Below are positions 1 to 8,365 of a DNA stretch of 23,924 nucleotides, piece after piece (positions within the stretch are counted from its first letter, which is position 1; the number at the start of each line of letters is the position of its first letter). The DNA is taken from NCBI GenBank assembly GCA_035399665.1, contig DAOPJM010000029.1:1-23924 (forward strand). Reading direction: 5' to 3'. The position numbers and the translations under genes were made by a program. The notes under the pieces are model-generated. The model was not told where the DNA came from. It did not search any database and saw nothing but the letters and a program-made list of their open reading frames with translations. Source of the stretch: DAOPJM01 sp035399665. Lineage in GTDB: Bacteria > Bacillota > Clostridia > Christensenellales > CAG-138.

Positions 1-43
1 TTTATTTTCGGTGAATATCCAATTGTGCAAGGAATCGCGAAGT

Positions 44-958
44 TCAGCCTTGCTTTATCGGTTCTTCCTTTTTTGGGCTGTCTGCGTTGGTGTTCCCAAA
101 GGCAAGCAGGATAACCGCGCCCACCACCAGAAGCACTCCGATTATCTGATACAAGCGCAGCTCCTCATGGTAGACCAAGGCGGAGATAAGCGTTGCGGTG
201 ACTATCTCCGCAAGCGTCATGATGCTTGCTACCGAGACCTTCACCTTTGACACGCCATAGGTGTATAGAAAGTACGGTATCGGGGTGCAGAGTATGCCCA
301 AGCCTAAGAGGTTGGGCACAAAGCCTGCGTCATGCATGATACTTACCATTTCAACAGGACTGCATACAGCGGTCGCGGCAATCGCGGCGAAGATGAAGCT
401 GTAAAGGGTTATGGTGAGCGAGCTGTAACGCTTCAACGCAAGCCTGCTGAATATACTGTACAGAGCGAAGAACAGACCAGATGACAGCCCAAGCACCGTT
501 CCGAGCGGGGTCAGCCTCAGCTCCGCGTTCCATATGCCCATGGCGATAAGGCTTCCGGCGACGGCAAGCACCATGCCAATTATCACCTTTGGGGTTATAC
601 GCTCCTTAAAGAGTATTGCGGCAAGGGCAATAGCGAACGCGGGCGCGGTGTAGGTGAAGGTTACGGCAAGCGTGAGCGAGGTTAGGGTCATGCAGCTTAA
701 ATAGCAGTAGTTGAACGCGAATATGCTTGCGACGCCTGTTCCCAAGAACATCCAAATATCCTTCGGCCGAATCCTAAACGCCTTTCGATCGATGACGAGC
801 GCGGCCGCCGCCGTTGACAGCGAGGCGGTGATAAAGCGCAGTGATACCACCTGTATGGTGGAAAAGCCGTAAGCGTTCAGCCCGCGCACGAAGTATCCCA
901 AGGCGCCCCATAAGAGGGCGGCGGCAAGGAGACAGACTATACCTATGTGTTTCTTCAT
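44..958 (-). CDS. EamA/DMT-superfamily permease (first of two)
   Basis: The 304-residue protein has about ten hydrophobic helices arranged as two EamA-like halves. It opens with a short MKKHIG segment followed by an LLAAALLWGALGYFVRG helix, typical of drug/metabolite transporter family members. It is an inner-membrane transporter, but the substrate cannot be read from sequence; family members export amino acids, metabolites or drugs. The tail is short, charged and cytoplasmic (KKEEPIKQG). The ATG at 956-958 is the first possible start before the first helix. No good ribosome binding site precedes it, and a GATAAT hexamer lies only 4 bases upstream. The pckA terminator lies just upstream, so it is either separately transcribed or served by read-through. 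A second, divergent family member lies at 6043-6981. Confidence 0.88.
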   Translation of the reverse strand: MKKHIGIVCLLAAALLWGALGYFVRGLNAYGFSTIQVVSLRFITASLSTAAAALVIDRKAFRIRPKDIWMFLGTGVASIFAFNYCYLSCMTLTSLTLAVTFTYTAPAFAIALAAILFKERITPKVIIGMVLAVAGSLIAMGIWNAELRLTPLGTVLGLSSGLFFALYSIFSRLALKRYSSLTITLYSFIFAAIAATAVCSPVEMVSIMHDAGFVPNLLGLGILCTPIPYFLYTYGVSKVKVSVASIMTLAEIVTATLISALVYHEELRLYQIIGVLLVVGAVILLAFGNTNADSPKKEEPIKQG

Positions 959-976
959 CTACATTATCAACCCATG

Positions 977-1013
977 AAAAAGGGCTGCGACAAAGCGATT
1001 CTGCCGCAGCCCC
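977..1013 (-). terminator. Intrinsic terminator of pckA
   Basis: On the minus strand, GGGCTGCGGCA and its near-complement TGTCGCAGCCC form a GC-rich stem followed directly by TTTTTC. It starts 15 bases after the pckA stop codon. The same GGGCTGCGGCA arm is used by the terminator after valS. Confidence 0.85.
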
Positions 1014-1027
1014 ATGCTTAGCTCTTG

Positions 1028-2608
1028 TTATGCCTTGGGGCCCGCGTCAACTACGGCCTTGGGCATGTTGCTGTACTTGGTGAAGTTGCGAACAAAACGC
1101 GCTGCCAAGTCCTTCGCGGTGGCTTCGTAAGCGTCCTTGTCCGCCCACAGACTGCGCTGGGACAGGAACTCTGAGGGTACACCCTCGCAAGCGGTGGGAA
1201 CCATGACGTTGAAGTAGGGGTCAAGCACGAACTCGCCCTTTTCAAGAGCGCCCGTCAATGCGGCCGTGACCATGGCGCGGGTGTAGCGGAGCTTCATCCT
1301 GCTGCCTACGCCGTACTTGCCGCCCGCCCAACCTGTGTTGACCAGGTAGACGTTGACGTTATGCTCCTCGATACGCTTGCCCAACATCTCCGCATAGAAC
1401 GAGGGATGCAGGGGAAGGAATGGCGCGCCAAAGCAGGTGGAGAAGGTGGTCTGAGGCTCGACTATGCCGCGCTCGGTGCCCGCAAGCTTGGAGGTGTAAC
1501 CGCTTACGAAGTGGTACATAGCCTGTTCCTTGTTTAGCTTGGAGATGGGAGGCAATACGCCGAAGGCGTCCGCTGTAAGGAACACCACCGTCTTGGGATG
1601 ATCGCCTACGCCGGGGACTATGCAGTTGGGGATAAACTCAACGGGATAGCCCACTCGGGTATTCTCGGTCAGACGCTTGTCGTCAAAGTCAAGCTCACGA
1701 GTCTCAGGATCCATGATGACGTTCTCGACGACCGCGCCGAAGCGGATTGCGTCATAGATGAACGGCTCGTTCTCATGGCTGAGATTGATACACTTTGCAT
1801 AGCAGCCGCCCTCAATATTGAATATACCCTTGTCGGACCAGCCATGCTCGTCATCGCCGATGAGCCAACGGTTGGGGTCTGCGGAAAGGGTGGTTTTGCC
1901 CGTGCCGGACAGACCGAAGAACAAGGCGGAGTCGCCGTCCTTACCGATGTTGGCGGAGCAATGCATGGAGAACACGCCTCTCTTGGGAAGCAGGTAGTTC
2001 ATGACGGAGAATACGGACTTTTTGATCTCGCCCGCATACTGACTGCCCGCGATGATAACCATGCGCTTCTCGAAGTTCACAATAATGGCGGCCTCGCTGT
2101 GAACGCCGTCGATCTCAGGCACGCACTTAAAGCCGGGAACGGCTATGATGGTAAAGCCGGGGACGAACTCGGCAAGCTCCTGCTCGGTGGGACGCACCAA
2201 GAGCTGATGAATAAACAGGTTCTGACTTGCAAGCTCGTTGACTACGCGAACAGGCAGGTGGTACGCAGGGTCAGCGCCCGCAAAGCCTTCAAAAATAAAT
2301 ATGTCTCTGCCCTGCATATAGGCCATCATCTTGCCGTATATGCTGTCGAATTTTTCCGGCGTGATGGGGACGTTGATCTTGCCCCAGTCAATCTCGTTAT
2401 GGATGGAGGGTACGTCTACGACAAACCTGTCGTCGGGGGAACGACCCGTGTACTTGCCCGTGGTGACAAGCAGCGCGCCGGTGTTGGTGAGAGTGCCTTC
2501 GCCCCTTTCAAGGGCTTTTTCGGTCAGGATTGACGGCGGAAGGTTGCTGTATACTGCCTTCGGCGCGATAATCCCCAAGGATTCAACATATGCCGTTAAG
2601 TCTTTCAT
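1028..2608 (-). CDS. pckA: Phosphoenolpyruvate carboxykinase (ATP)
   Basis: ATP-dependent PEP carboxykinase converts oxaloacetate and ATP to PEP, CO2 and ADP in the cytosol; in anaerobes it often runs in the carboxylating direction. The 526-residue length is normal for the family. Visible landmarks are the substrate-binding YTGRSP (about 53-58), the metal-site region around MHCSAN (His about 216), the P-loop GLSGTGKT (232-239) and the kinase-2 segment IGDDEHGW (250-257). The ATG at 2606-2608 is preceded by AAAGGAG (2617-2623 on the complementary strand) at good spacing, which fixes the start. A TTGCAA-17-TATAAT promoter lies just upstream and an intrinsic terminator follows, so it is probably monocistronic. 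No frameshift or missing motif was seen. Confidence 0.98.
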   Translation of the reverse strand: MKDLTAYVESLGIIAPKAVYSNLPPSILTEKALERGEGTLTNTGALLVTTGKYTGRSPDDRFVVDVPSIHNEIDWGKINVPITPEKFDSIYGKMMAYMQGRDIFIFEGFAGADPAYHLPVRVVNELASQNLFIHQLLVRPTEQELAEFVPGFTIIAVPGFKCVPEIDGVHSEAAIIVNFEKRMVIIAGSQYAGEIKKSVFSVMNYLLPKRGVFSMHCSANIGKDGDSALFFGLSGTGKTTLSADPNRWLIGDDEHGWSDKGIFNIEGGCYAKCINLSHENEPFIYDAIRFGAVVENVIMDPETRELDFDDKRLTENTRVGYPVEFIPNCIVPGVGDHPKTVVFLTADAFGVLPPISKLNKEQAMYHFVSGYTSKLAGTERGIVEPQTTFSTCFGAPFLPLHPSFYAEMLGKRIEEHNVNVYLVNTGWAGGKYGVGSRMKLRYTRAMVTAALTGALEKGEFVLDPYFNVMVPTACEGVPSEFLSQRSLWADKDAYEATAKDLAARFVRNFTKYSNMPKAVVDAGPKA

Positions 2609-2641
2609 AACATAATCTCCTTTGCGGTATTCTTAGGACAC

Positions 2642-2670
2642 ATTATAACCTCAAGCCGTTGGGATTGCAA
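2642..2670 (-). promoter_or_regulatory. SigA-type promoter of pckA
   Basis: Reading the minus strand, TTGCAA (2665-2670) and TATAAT (2642-2647) are separated by 17 bases. The -10 lies about 34 bases upstream of the pckA ATG. The MoxR operon uses the same hexamers with the same spacing. Confidence 0.75.
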
Positions 2671-2763
2671 GAGCGAAAGCGTTTATTTGAGGTAAGTATG
2701 CAGCAGTTAACACAGCACCCATGAATTAGGCAAGGTTAGTGCCGCTTCCCAGAATTCCCCCAC

Positions 2764-2940
2764 CATCCTGAGGAGCAACAGCGACGAAGGATCTTGAAAC
2801 AGACTTGCGGTAAAAGCCCCGCTCCCCCNNNNNNNNNNNNNNNNNNNNNNNNNNNNNNNNNNNNNNNNNNNNNNNNNNNNNNNNNNNNNNNNNNNNNNNN
2901 NNNNNNNNNNNNNNNNNNNNNNNNNNNNCAGGATGACAGC
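2764..2940. repeat. Interspersed inverted-repeat element interrupted by assembly gap
   Basis: The left arm holds CATCCTG (2764-2770) and an internal ATCCT...AGGAT pair (2765-2769 and 2788-2792), ending in GGATCTTG. Immediately after the Ns, CAGGATGACAGC (2929-2940) is the reverse complement of the left edge. This 'CATCCTGAG...GAAGGATCT' style resembles short intergenic repeats known from many gut Clostridia, which is from memory and not searched here. The rest of 2671-3054 holds no gene I can support. Confidence 0.5.
2829..2928. other. Assembly gap (100 Ns)
   Basis: Exactly 100 Ns, the conventional placeholder for a gap of unknown size. Adjacency of pckA and valS across it is therefore a scaffold inference, not contiguous sequence. 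Confidence 0.99.
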
Positions 2941-3054
2941 AAGAGTTGATGGACGAATAGTGAATGAGCTTGAGAGCGGTTATAAATCCATTGCCGCAGC
3001 GCCTAAAACCGTTTTATAAACTCCTCGACTTTACAAAATATATCCTATCTGTCC

Positions 3055-3083
3055 TTGACAATTTGCTGCGGCGGATTTAGAAT
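3055..3083 (+). promoter_or_regulatory. SigA-type promoter of the valS T-box transcript
   Basis: TTGACA (3055-3060), a 17-base spacer and TAGAAT (3078-3083) form a near-consensus promoter. It predicts transcription starting near 3090, exactly at the front of the T-box leader. Confidence 0.85.
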
Positions 3084-3089
3084 ATGCTG

Positions 3090-3331
3090 TATTGACGATG
3101 AAGAAGAGCAGTACGCATTATGGCGCCGTATAAGAGAATCGACCCTTTGGCTGAAAGGTTGACACGGATTGTCGGTGCGGAAGTCGCTTTGGAGTCCGCG
3201 TGGTGAAATCACAGTAGCCATGCGCGTGTGCCGCGTTAAGGCGTCAAGTGAAACGCTGTTCATTATATGAGCGTCGTTTAACAAAGGTGGTACCGCGAAC
3301 GTCCGCTTCGTCCTTTGGGTCGAGAGCGGAC
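3090..3331 (+). promoter_or_regulatory. T-box leader controlling valS
   Basis: The hallmark T-box AAAGGTGGTACCGCG lies at 3283-3297. Upstream are the expected Stem I-like elements: GATGAAGAAGAGCAGTA near 3097-3113, AGAGA near 3133, and an apical CCTTT...AAAGG hairpin. AAAGG (3283-3287) can pair with CCTTT (3312-3316) as the antiterminator. The competing terminator stem is GTCCGCTTCGTCC (3301-3313) with GGTCGAGAGCGGAC (3318-3331). The tail is only TATCTATATTTT, a weak U-tract. Uncharged tRNA-Val should favour read-through. I could not fix the specifier codon; GTC near 3170 and GTA near 3211 are candidates. Confidence 0.93.
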
Positions 3332-3358
3332 TATCTATATTTTGGAGGTATCTATAAT

Positions 3359-5983
3359 ATGAAGGCTGAAATACCCAAACAGTACGACCATTCCGAGGTC
3401 GAGAACAAGTGGTATAAGCGTTGGGAGAGCGCCGGACTTTTCCATGCCGAGCCCAATCCCGACAAGAAGCCCTACACCATCGTGATTCCCCCGCCCAACA
3501 TCACGGGCAAGCTGCACATGGGTCACGCCTTGGACGAGACCATTCAGGACGTGCTTATCCGCTACAAGCGCATGAGCGGCTACGAGGCGCTTTGGCTGCC
3601 CGGCACCGACCACGCTTCCATAGCGACCGAGGTCAAGATAGTCGAGCAGATGGCCAAGGAAGGCCTGACCAAGCTTGATATAGGCCGTGAGGAGTTTCTA
3701 AAGCGCGCTTGGGCATGGCGCGAGCAGTATGGCACGACCATAGTAAAGCAGCTTCGCACCTTGGGCTCGTCCTGCGACTGGGAACGCGAGCGCTTCACCA
3801 TGGACGAGGGCTGCTCAAGGGCGGTCACCAAGGTGTTCAAAAGGCTCTATGATAAGGGGCTTATCTATCGCGGAGACCGCATAATCAATTGGTGTCCCTG
3901 CTGCAAGACCGCGTTGTCCGACGCCGAGGTCGAGTACGAGAGCCAAGACAGCCACCTGTGGCATATACGCTATGATGCTCCCGACAATAGCTTCTCCATA
4001 ACCGTCGCGACAACCCGACCTGAAACCATGCTCGGTGATACGGGCATTGCCGTCAACCCGAACGACGAACGCTACAAGGACGTTATCGGTAAGACCGTCA
4101 TTCTGCCGTTGATGGACAGGGAAATTCCGATAGTTGCGGACGAGTACTGCGAGATGGAGTTCGGCACGGGCGCGGTGAAGATTACTCCGGGTCACGACCC
4201 GAACGACTTTGAGGTAGGCAGGCGCTGTAACCTGCCCGTGATTCGCGTGTTCACCGACGACGGGCATATCAACGAGAACGGCGGGCGCTATGTCGGCTTG
4301 GATCGCATGGAATGCCGTAAGAAGGTCGAGGAGGACCTCAAGATCTCCGGCAATCTTGTCAAGGTTGAGCCTTATACCCACAACGTCGGCACCTGCTATC
4401 GCTGCCATACCACCATTGAAACGATAGTCTCAAAGCAATGGTTTGTGGATATGAAACCGCTTGCAGTCCCCGCGATTGAGGCGGTCAAAAGCGGCGAAAT
4501 CAAATTCGTGCCAGAACGTTTTTCCAAGGTGTATTTCAACTGGATGGACAACATCCGCGACTGGTGCATCTCGCGCCAGCTTTGGTGGGGGCATCGCATT
4601 CCCGCATATTACTGCGACGCCTGCGGAGCGACCTTCGTAGAGGAGCATGACCCGGTGAACTGTCCCTGCTGCGGCGCAAAGCTCAGGCAGGATGAGGATG
4701 TTCTTGACACCTGGTTCAGTTCCGGCATGTGGCCGTTCTCCACACTCGGCTACCCCGACGATACCCCCGAACTCAAGTACTTCTACCCCACCAATACCCT
4801 CAACACGGGCTATGACATAATCTTCTTCTGGATTGCCCGCATGATAGTGTTCGGCTATGAGGTCATGGGGCAAAAGCCCTTCGACACGGTGTATGTGCAT
4901 GGGCTTGTGAGGGACTCGCAGGGGCGCAAGATGTCCAAGTCCTTGGGCAACGGCATAGACCCCCTGGAGATAATCTCCGACTATGGCGCGGACCCCTTGC
5001 GTTTCTCGCTTATCACAGGCAACGCGGCGGGCAACGATATGCGTTTCTACTACGAAAAGGTGGAAGCCGCCCGCAACTTCTGCAACAAGATATACAACGC
5101 GGCGCGTTTCCTCCTGATGAACCTTGAGGATGACGCCTCTGTAAGGATTGACCCCAACGACCTTGACCTTGCGGATAAGTGGATATTAGGCAGGCTTGAC
5201 CGCACAATAGGCGAGGTCACAGCCAATCTTGACGCCTTTGAGCTGAATCTTGCCGCCGAAAAGACAAGCGACTTTATCTGGAGCGAGTTCTGCGATTGGT
5301 ACATAGAGATAGCCAAGTCCGCGCTGTACGGCAATGACGAGAAGCGCAAGACCGCGGTCTCGGCGGTGCTGATTAGAGTGCTTGGAGACTCTATGAAGCT
5401 GCTGCATCCCTTCATGCCGTTTATTACAGAGGAGCTGTACTCGCGTCTGCCGATAGCGGATAAGTCGATAATGGTGTCCGACTGGCCAACTCCCACGGGC
5501 TTGGGCGATGAGAACGCCGTTGCCGATATGGAGAGGATAATGGAGCTTGTACGCTCCATCCGCAACCTGCGCGCCGACATGAAGGTGCCGCCCGCTCAGC
5601 GCATAAGCGTGAATGTGCTATGTGACGAACCCGAACGCTATAAGGACGCTGAGGGATACATCATGAAGCTTGCGGGCGCTGACAAGGTGAGCATAGCCTC
5701 CGAGCGCGGCGATAACGCCAAGAGCGACATGCATATAGCCTGCACGGGCATGGAGGCGTTCATTCCACTGTCCTCGCTTGTCGATATCGAAAAGGAAAAG
5801 CAGCGTGTCGAGAAGGAAATTGAGCGCGTCAAGGGTGAGATCGCCCGAGCCGACGGCAAGCTCTCCAACGAACGCTTTGTTGCGAAAGCCCCCGCCGCCG
5901 TGGTCGAGGAGGAGCGCAACAAACTAAAGACGCTTAATGAAACCCTGCTCAAGTTGGAGCAGCGACGCACGAGCCTCAACTAA
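3359..5983 (+). CDS. valS: Valyl-tRNA synthetase
   Basis: This class I aminoacyl-tRNA synthetase charges tRNA-Val and edits mischarged threonine. The 874-residue protein has the HIGH signature as HMGH (53-56, after PPPNITGKL), the KMSKS loop exactly as KMSKS (524-528), a zinc-ribbon-like CDAC/CPCC pair (419-422 and 435-438), and an anticodon-binding helical region. It ends in the charged coiled-coil arm typical of ValRS (around IEKEKQRVEKEIERVKGEI). I chose the ATG at 3359 because GGAGG (3344-3348) sits at ideal distance. The open frame extends further upstream, but that stretch is T-box leader RNA. The T-box and valine specificity agree. Confidence 0.98.
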   Translation: MKAEIPKQYDHSEVENKWYKRWESAGLFHAEPNPDKKPYTIVIPPPNITGKLHMGHALDETIQDVLIRYKRMSGYEALWLPGTDHASIATEVKIVEQMAKEGLTKLDIGREEFLKRAWAWREQYGTTIVKQLRTLGSSCDWERERFTMDEGCSRAVTKVFKRLYDKGLIYRGDRIINWCPCCKTALSDAEVEYESQDSHLWHIRYDAPDNSFSITVATTRPETMLGDTGIAVNPNDERYKDVIGKTVILPLMDREIPIVADEYCEMEFGTGAVKITPGHDPNDFEVGRRCNLPVIRVFTDDGHINENGGRYVGLDRMECRKKVEEDLKISGNLVKVEPYTHNVGTCYRCHTTIETIVSKQWFVDMKPLAVPAIEAVKSGEIKFVPERFSKVYFNWMDNIRDWCISRQLWWGHRIPAYYCDACGATFVEEHDPVNCPCCGAKLRQDEDVLDTWFSSGMWPFSTLGYPDDTPELKYFYPTNTLNTGYDIIFFWIARMIVFGYEVMGQKPFDTVYVHGLVRDSQGRKMSKSLGNGIDPLEIISDYGADPLRFSLITGNAAGNDMRFYYEKVEAARNFCNKIYNAARFLLMNLEDDASVRIDPNDLDLADKWILGRLDRTIGEVTANLDAFELNLAAEKTSDFIWSEFCDWYIEIAKSALYGNDEKRKTAVSAVLIRVLGDSMKLLHPFMPFITEELYSRLPIADKSIMVSDWPTPTGLGDENAVADMERIMELVRSIRNLRADMKVPPAQRISVNVLCDEPERYKDAEGYIMKLAGADKVSIASERGDNAKSDMHIACTGMEAFIPLSSLVDIEKEKQRVEKEIERVKGEIARADGKLSNERFVAKAPAAVVEEERNKLKTLNETLLKLEQRRTSLN

Positions 5984-5997
5984 ACACATATATGGAA

Positions 5998-6023
5998 GGG
6001 CTGCGGCAGTATTGCCGCAGCCC
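5998..6023 (+). terminator. Terminator after valS, shared with the convergent permease
   Basis: GGGCTGCGGCA (5998-6008) and TGCCGCAGCCC (6013-6023) form a perfect 11-bp stem with a 4-base loop, followed by CTTGCTTTGTTGTT. On the opposite strand the tail is less U-rich, so it acts mainly for valS but may also slow transcription of the convergent permease gene. Confidence 0.85.
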
Positions 6024-6042
6024 CTTGCTTTGTTGTTAAACA

Positions 6043-6981
6043 TCACTTTTGCTGTTCTGTCTTGGGCTTCCTTTTCCATTCGGGCAGACGCGCCGCGACC
6101 ACGGCGGCGAACACCAACAACGCGCCAATGGCCTCCCTTGGGGTGAACAGCTCGCCTTGAACCACATAGGACGCTAATGCGGCGAATATAGCCTCGGTAG
6201 TGAAGAAAATAGCGGCAAGAACGGGTGACAGCCCGCGCTGCGCGTAGACCTCCAACGCATATGCGAACACGCCCGAAACCACGCCCGCATAGAGTATGGG
6301 CAGCCACGAGTTCATTATGGCGTTCCAAGTCGTTCCCTCGAAAAGGAACATGGCGATAAGCGAAACTGTGCCGCAAACCAACTGCTGAAACGCCGTGAAC
6401 AGGAACGCGTCCACCCTTTGGACATATCGGTCAAGCCCTATGATGTACAGACCTATGATGAACGCGGAACCCAAGGTCAACAAGTCGCCCGCGCCAAAGC
6501 TGAAGCTCCCCGTCATGCACATAAAATACAGACCGAGCACCGATAACGCCACGGACAGCCATAGCCTCAGCTTGGGTCTGTGCCCAAACAGCAGCTCTAC
6601 CAAGGGTATGAACACCACATAGAGCGTCGCGATGAACGCGGATTTGCCCACGGTTGTGTACAGCAGACCATACTGTTGCAGCAGCAATCCCACCACCAAG
6701 AAAGAGCCGCATATGCAGCCGCCAACGATGGAGGCCTTGACCTTCGCTCTGTCCTCATCACGGGGAACAGGCGGAAGCTTCCTTAGGCGTCTCACCCCTT
6801 TGCCCGCGAAATACAGCGCGAACAGCACCGCCGCGGCCAAGAGGCAACGCACCGCTGTGAACGAAAGCGGGCCCATGTACCGCATACCCTCATCCTGCGC
6901 GACTACCGCGCTCCCCCAAAAGAAGGTCACAAGCAGCATCAGAAGGCTGCTCTTTATACTGTCCTTGGACAAAAAACGCAT
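6043..6981 (-). CDS. EamA/DMT-superfamily permease (second of two)
   Basis: From the ATG at 6979-6981 this encodes 312 residues with about ten transmembrane helices in two EamA halves. Typical features are LVTFFWGSAVVAQ in helix 1, and the AIFFTTEAIFAALASYVVQGE segment before a last helix rich in A and V. The basic tail (EWKRKPKTEQQK) suggests a cytoplasmic C-terminus. Substrate unknown. The open frame continues upstream to a GTG at 7038, but that extension (MFSRQPNNGWHRP...) looks unlike a permease N-terminus and would cross a strong inverted repeat at 7008-7028, so I prefer the internal ATG. The ribosome binding site is weak (TAGGT). It is convergent with valS across a shared hairpin. Confidence 0.88.
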   Translation of the reverse strand: MRFLSKDSIKSSLLMLLVTFFWGSAVVAQDEGMRYMGPLSFTAVRCLLAAAVLFALYFAGKGVRRLRKLPPVPRDEDRAKVKASIVGGCICGSFLVVGLLLQQYGLLYTTVGKSAFIATLYVVFIPLVELLFGHRPKLRLWLSVALSVLGLYFMCMTGSFSFGAGDLLTLGSAFIIGLYIIGLDRYVQRVDAFLFTAFQQLVCGTVSLIAMFLFEGTTWNAIMNSWLPILYAGVVSGVFAYALEVYAQRGLSPVLAAIFFTTEAIFAALASYVVQGELFTPREAIGALLVFAAVVAARLPEWKRKPKTEQQK

Positions 6982-7007
6982 GTCATACCTACATATCTTT
7001 GGTCGAT

Positions 7008-7028
7008 GCCAACCATTATTGGGTTGGC
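7008..7028. promoter_or_regulatory. Inverted repeat upstream of second EamA permease
   Basis: GCCAACC (7008-7014) and GGTTGGC (7022-7028) form a perfect 7-bp inverted repeat with a 7-base centre, 26 bases before the permease ATG. No U-tract follows on either strand, so it is more likely an operator or a leader hairpin than a terminator. Confidence 0.45.
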
Positions 7029-7136
7029 GTGAAAACACGGAATCAATGAATACAAGTGAAGGAGAGGCTATTTCACCGATCCCACCACTATGGGCTTGTC
7101 GGCATTCATGTTTGACGCCATTGTGAGCAGACAGCG

Positions 7137-8267
7137 CTACTGTCTTACAAGCCGCAAAAAGTCAGCCTCGCGCCATATCCTGATTGGCTCACCCTTCTCC
7201 TTGCGCTCCAACGCTTTTTTGAGCTTGGAGCCGTAATTGCCTTGACCCCATTCGGGGCTGCCCCTGCCGCCCACAAGCAGGACGTCGGCCGCCCTTGTAA
7301 GGTTCTTTTGAACAGTGCCGCCGCAGCGCTCGATAAGCCTTTCAACCTCGTCCTTCCTGCCGCAGCTGAACTCACCCGTCAGACAGAAGGTCTTACCCGC
7401 CACCTCCTCATCGGAACAGTCGTCGGCAAACTCAGTCACGGGGTCGGAGAGCCGTGAAAAGATTCCCTGCATATGCTCAAGCTCGACAAGGTCAAGCACC
7501 CCATCCGCCATCGCGTCATTGAGTATCGTGAATACGGCGTCGAAGGGATAATTGCCGCGAAGCCTTGAGTTATCACGCATCCATTCCGAGAGCGCATAGG
7601 CCTCCGAGTTAGACAGTATTCCGTCGCGGGATATCTGTGAAACAAAGCTTTGCAAGTGCCTAAGCGCAAGGGTCGTGGACGAAGCCCCGCCGCTCTTGTG
7701 GTGTTTGATTCCCGCGCCCAAGGCGTCGGAGGAACGTATGAACTCATCCAAATCCATCCCGTCACGCAGGAAACGACAGAGTATGTACGCGCAGGCGTCA
7801 CTGTCGCTTGCGGCGTTGTGGTGGTCAAGCTCTATGTCGAAGGCATTGCATATGGTGGGAAGCTTACAGTTTGAGAAAGCGTAGCGCGAGCTTCTTGCCA
7901 TAGTCACCGTGCAGACGTAATACATGGGGCTTTCCTCCATGCCGTAGGCAGCAAAGCACTTTTTCAGCACGCTCACATCAAAGCCGGCGTTATGCGCCGC
8001 AAGCAGACTGCCGTAAAAATGGTCTCGAATACTTTCCCACAACTCCGGAAAGGTCGGCGCGCCTTTGACATCCTCGGGATATATCCCGTGTATGCCAATG
8101 TTGAACTCATCAAAACCGCATTCGGGGTTGACCAAATAGTACTCCGAACCCGTCACTTCACCATCCTCAATGAAGGTCAGGCCTATGGAGCATATCCTGT
8201 CGTTTCTTGAATTAGGGGTCTCGACGTCGAATACGGTAATCGACTTTGCAAGCTCGTCTGTCAGCAT
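7137..8267 (-). CDS. DnaQ-like DEDDh 3'-5' exonuclease fused to a C-terminal BRCT domain
   Basis: The 376-residue protein starts with an exonuclease fold: Exo I is FDVET (D14, E16), Exo II is NAGFD (D97), and Exo III has HNAASD (H150, D155), the DEDDh spacing. A helical linker follows (about 185-280). A BRCT domain occupies about 290-376, opening with KTFCLTGEFSCGRKDEVERL and holding GGTVQKNLTRAADVLLVGG, as in ligase and replication-factor BRCT modules. It probably degrades or proofreads DNA ends (RNA is possible), with BRCT binding DNA ends or partner proteins. AAGGA precedes the ATG at 8265-8267. A promoter is visible at 8366-8394. Exact cellular role is unknown. Confidence 0.9.
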   Translation of the reverse strand: MLTDELAKSITVFDVETPNSRNDRICSIGLTFIEDGEVTGSEYYLVNPECGFDEFNIGIHGIYPEDVKGAPTFPELWESIRDHFYGSLLAAHNAGFDVSVLKKCFAAYGMEESPMYYVCTVTMARSSRYAFSNCKLPTICNAFDIELDHHNAASDSDACAYILCRFLRDGMDLDEFIRSSDALGAGIKHHKSGGASSTTLALRHLQSFVSQISRDGILSNSEAYALSEWMRDNSRLRGNYPFDAVFTILNDAMADGVLDLVELEHMQGIFSRLSDPVTEFADDCSDEEVAGKTFCLTGEFSCGRKDEVERLIERCGGTVQKNLTRAADVLLVGGRGSPEWGQGNYGSKLKKALERKEKGEPIRIWREADFLRLVRQ

Positions 8268-8365
8268 GGTTTCATCCTTTTTGCCACACGCTCATGTTCG
8301 GCATACCTTCGCCTGTTGAAGCACAAACGAAACAAGTCTAAATGGGCGCGCTCACTTTAGATATG

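Noticed and set aside
939..958. Leaderless start for the first EamA permease suggested by GATAAT four bases before the ATG
   Set aside because: There is no acceptable -35 at 16-18 bases; the region upstream is the pckA terminator.
1598..2533. Long open frame opposite pckA (311 codons)
   Set aside because: It lies antisense to an intact pckA, has no recognisable motif, and arises from codon bias on the coding strand.
2671..2690. CRE-like sequence (GAAAGCGTTTAT) upstream of the pckA promoter
   Set aside because: It keeps the central GAAA-CG core, but the outer T and CA positions of the catabolite-repression consensus do not match.
7129..7145. AGACAG...CTGTCT inverted repeat across the exonuclease stop codon
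   Set aside because: Only 6 bp with no U-tract, so it cannot be called a terminator.
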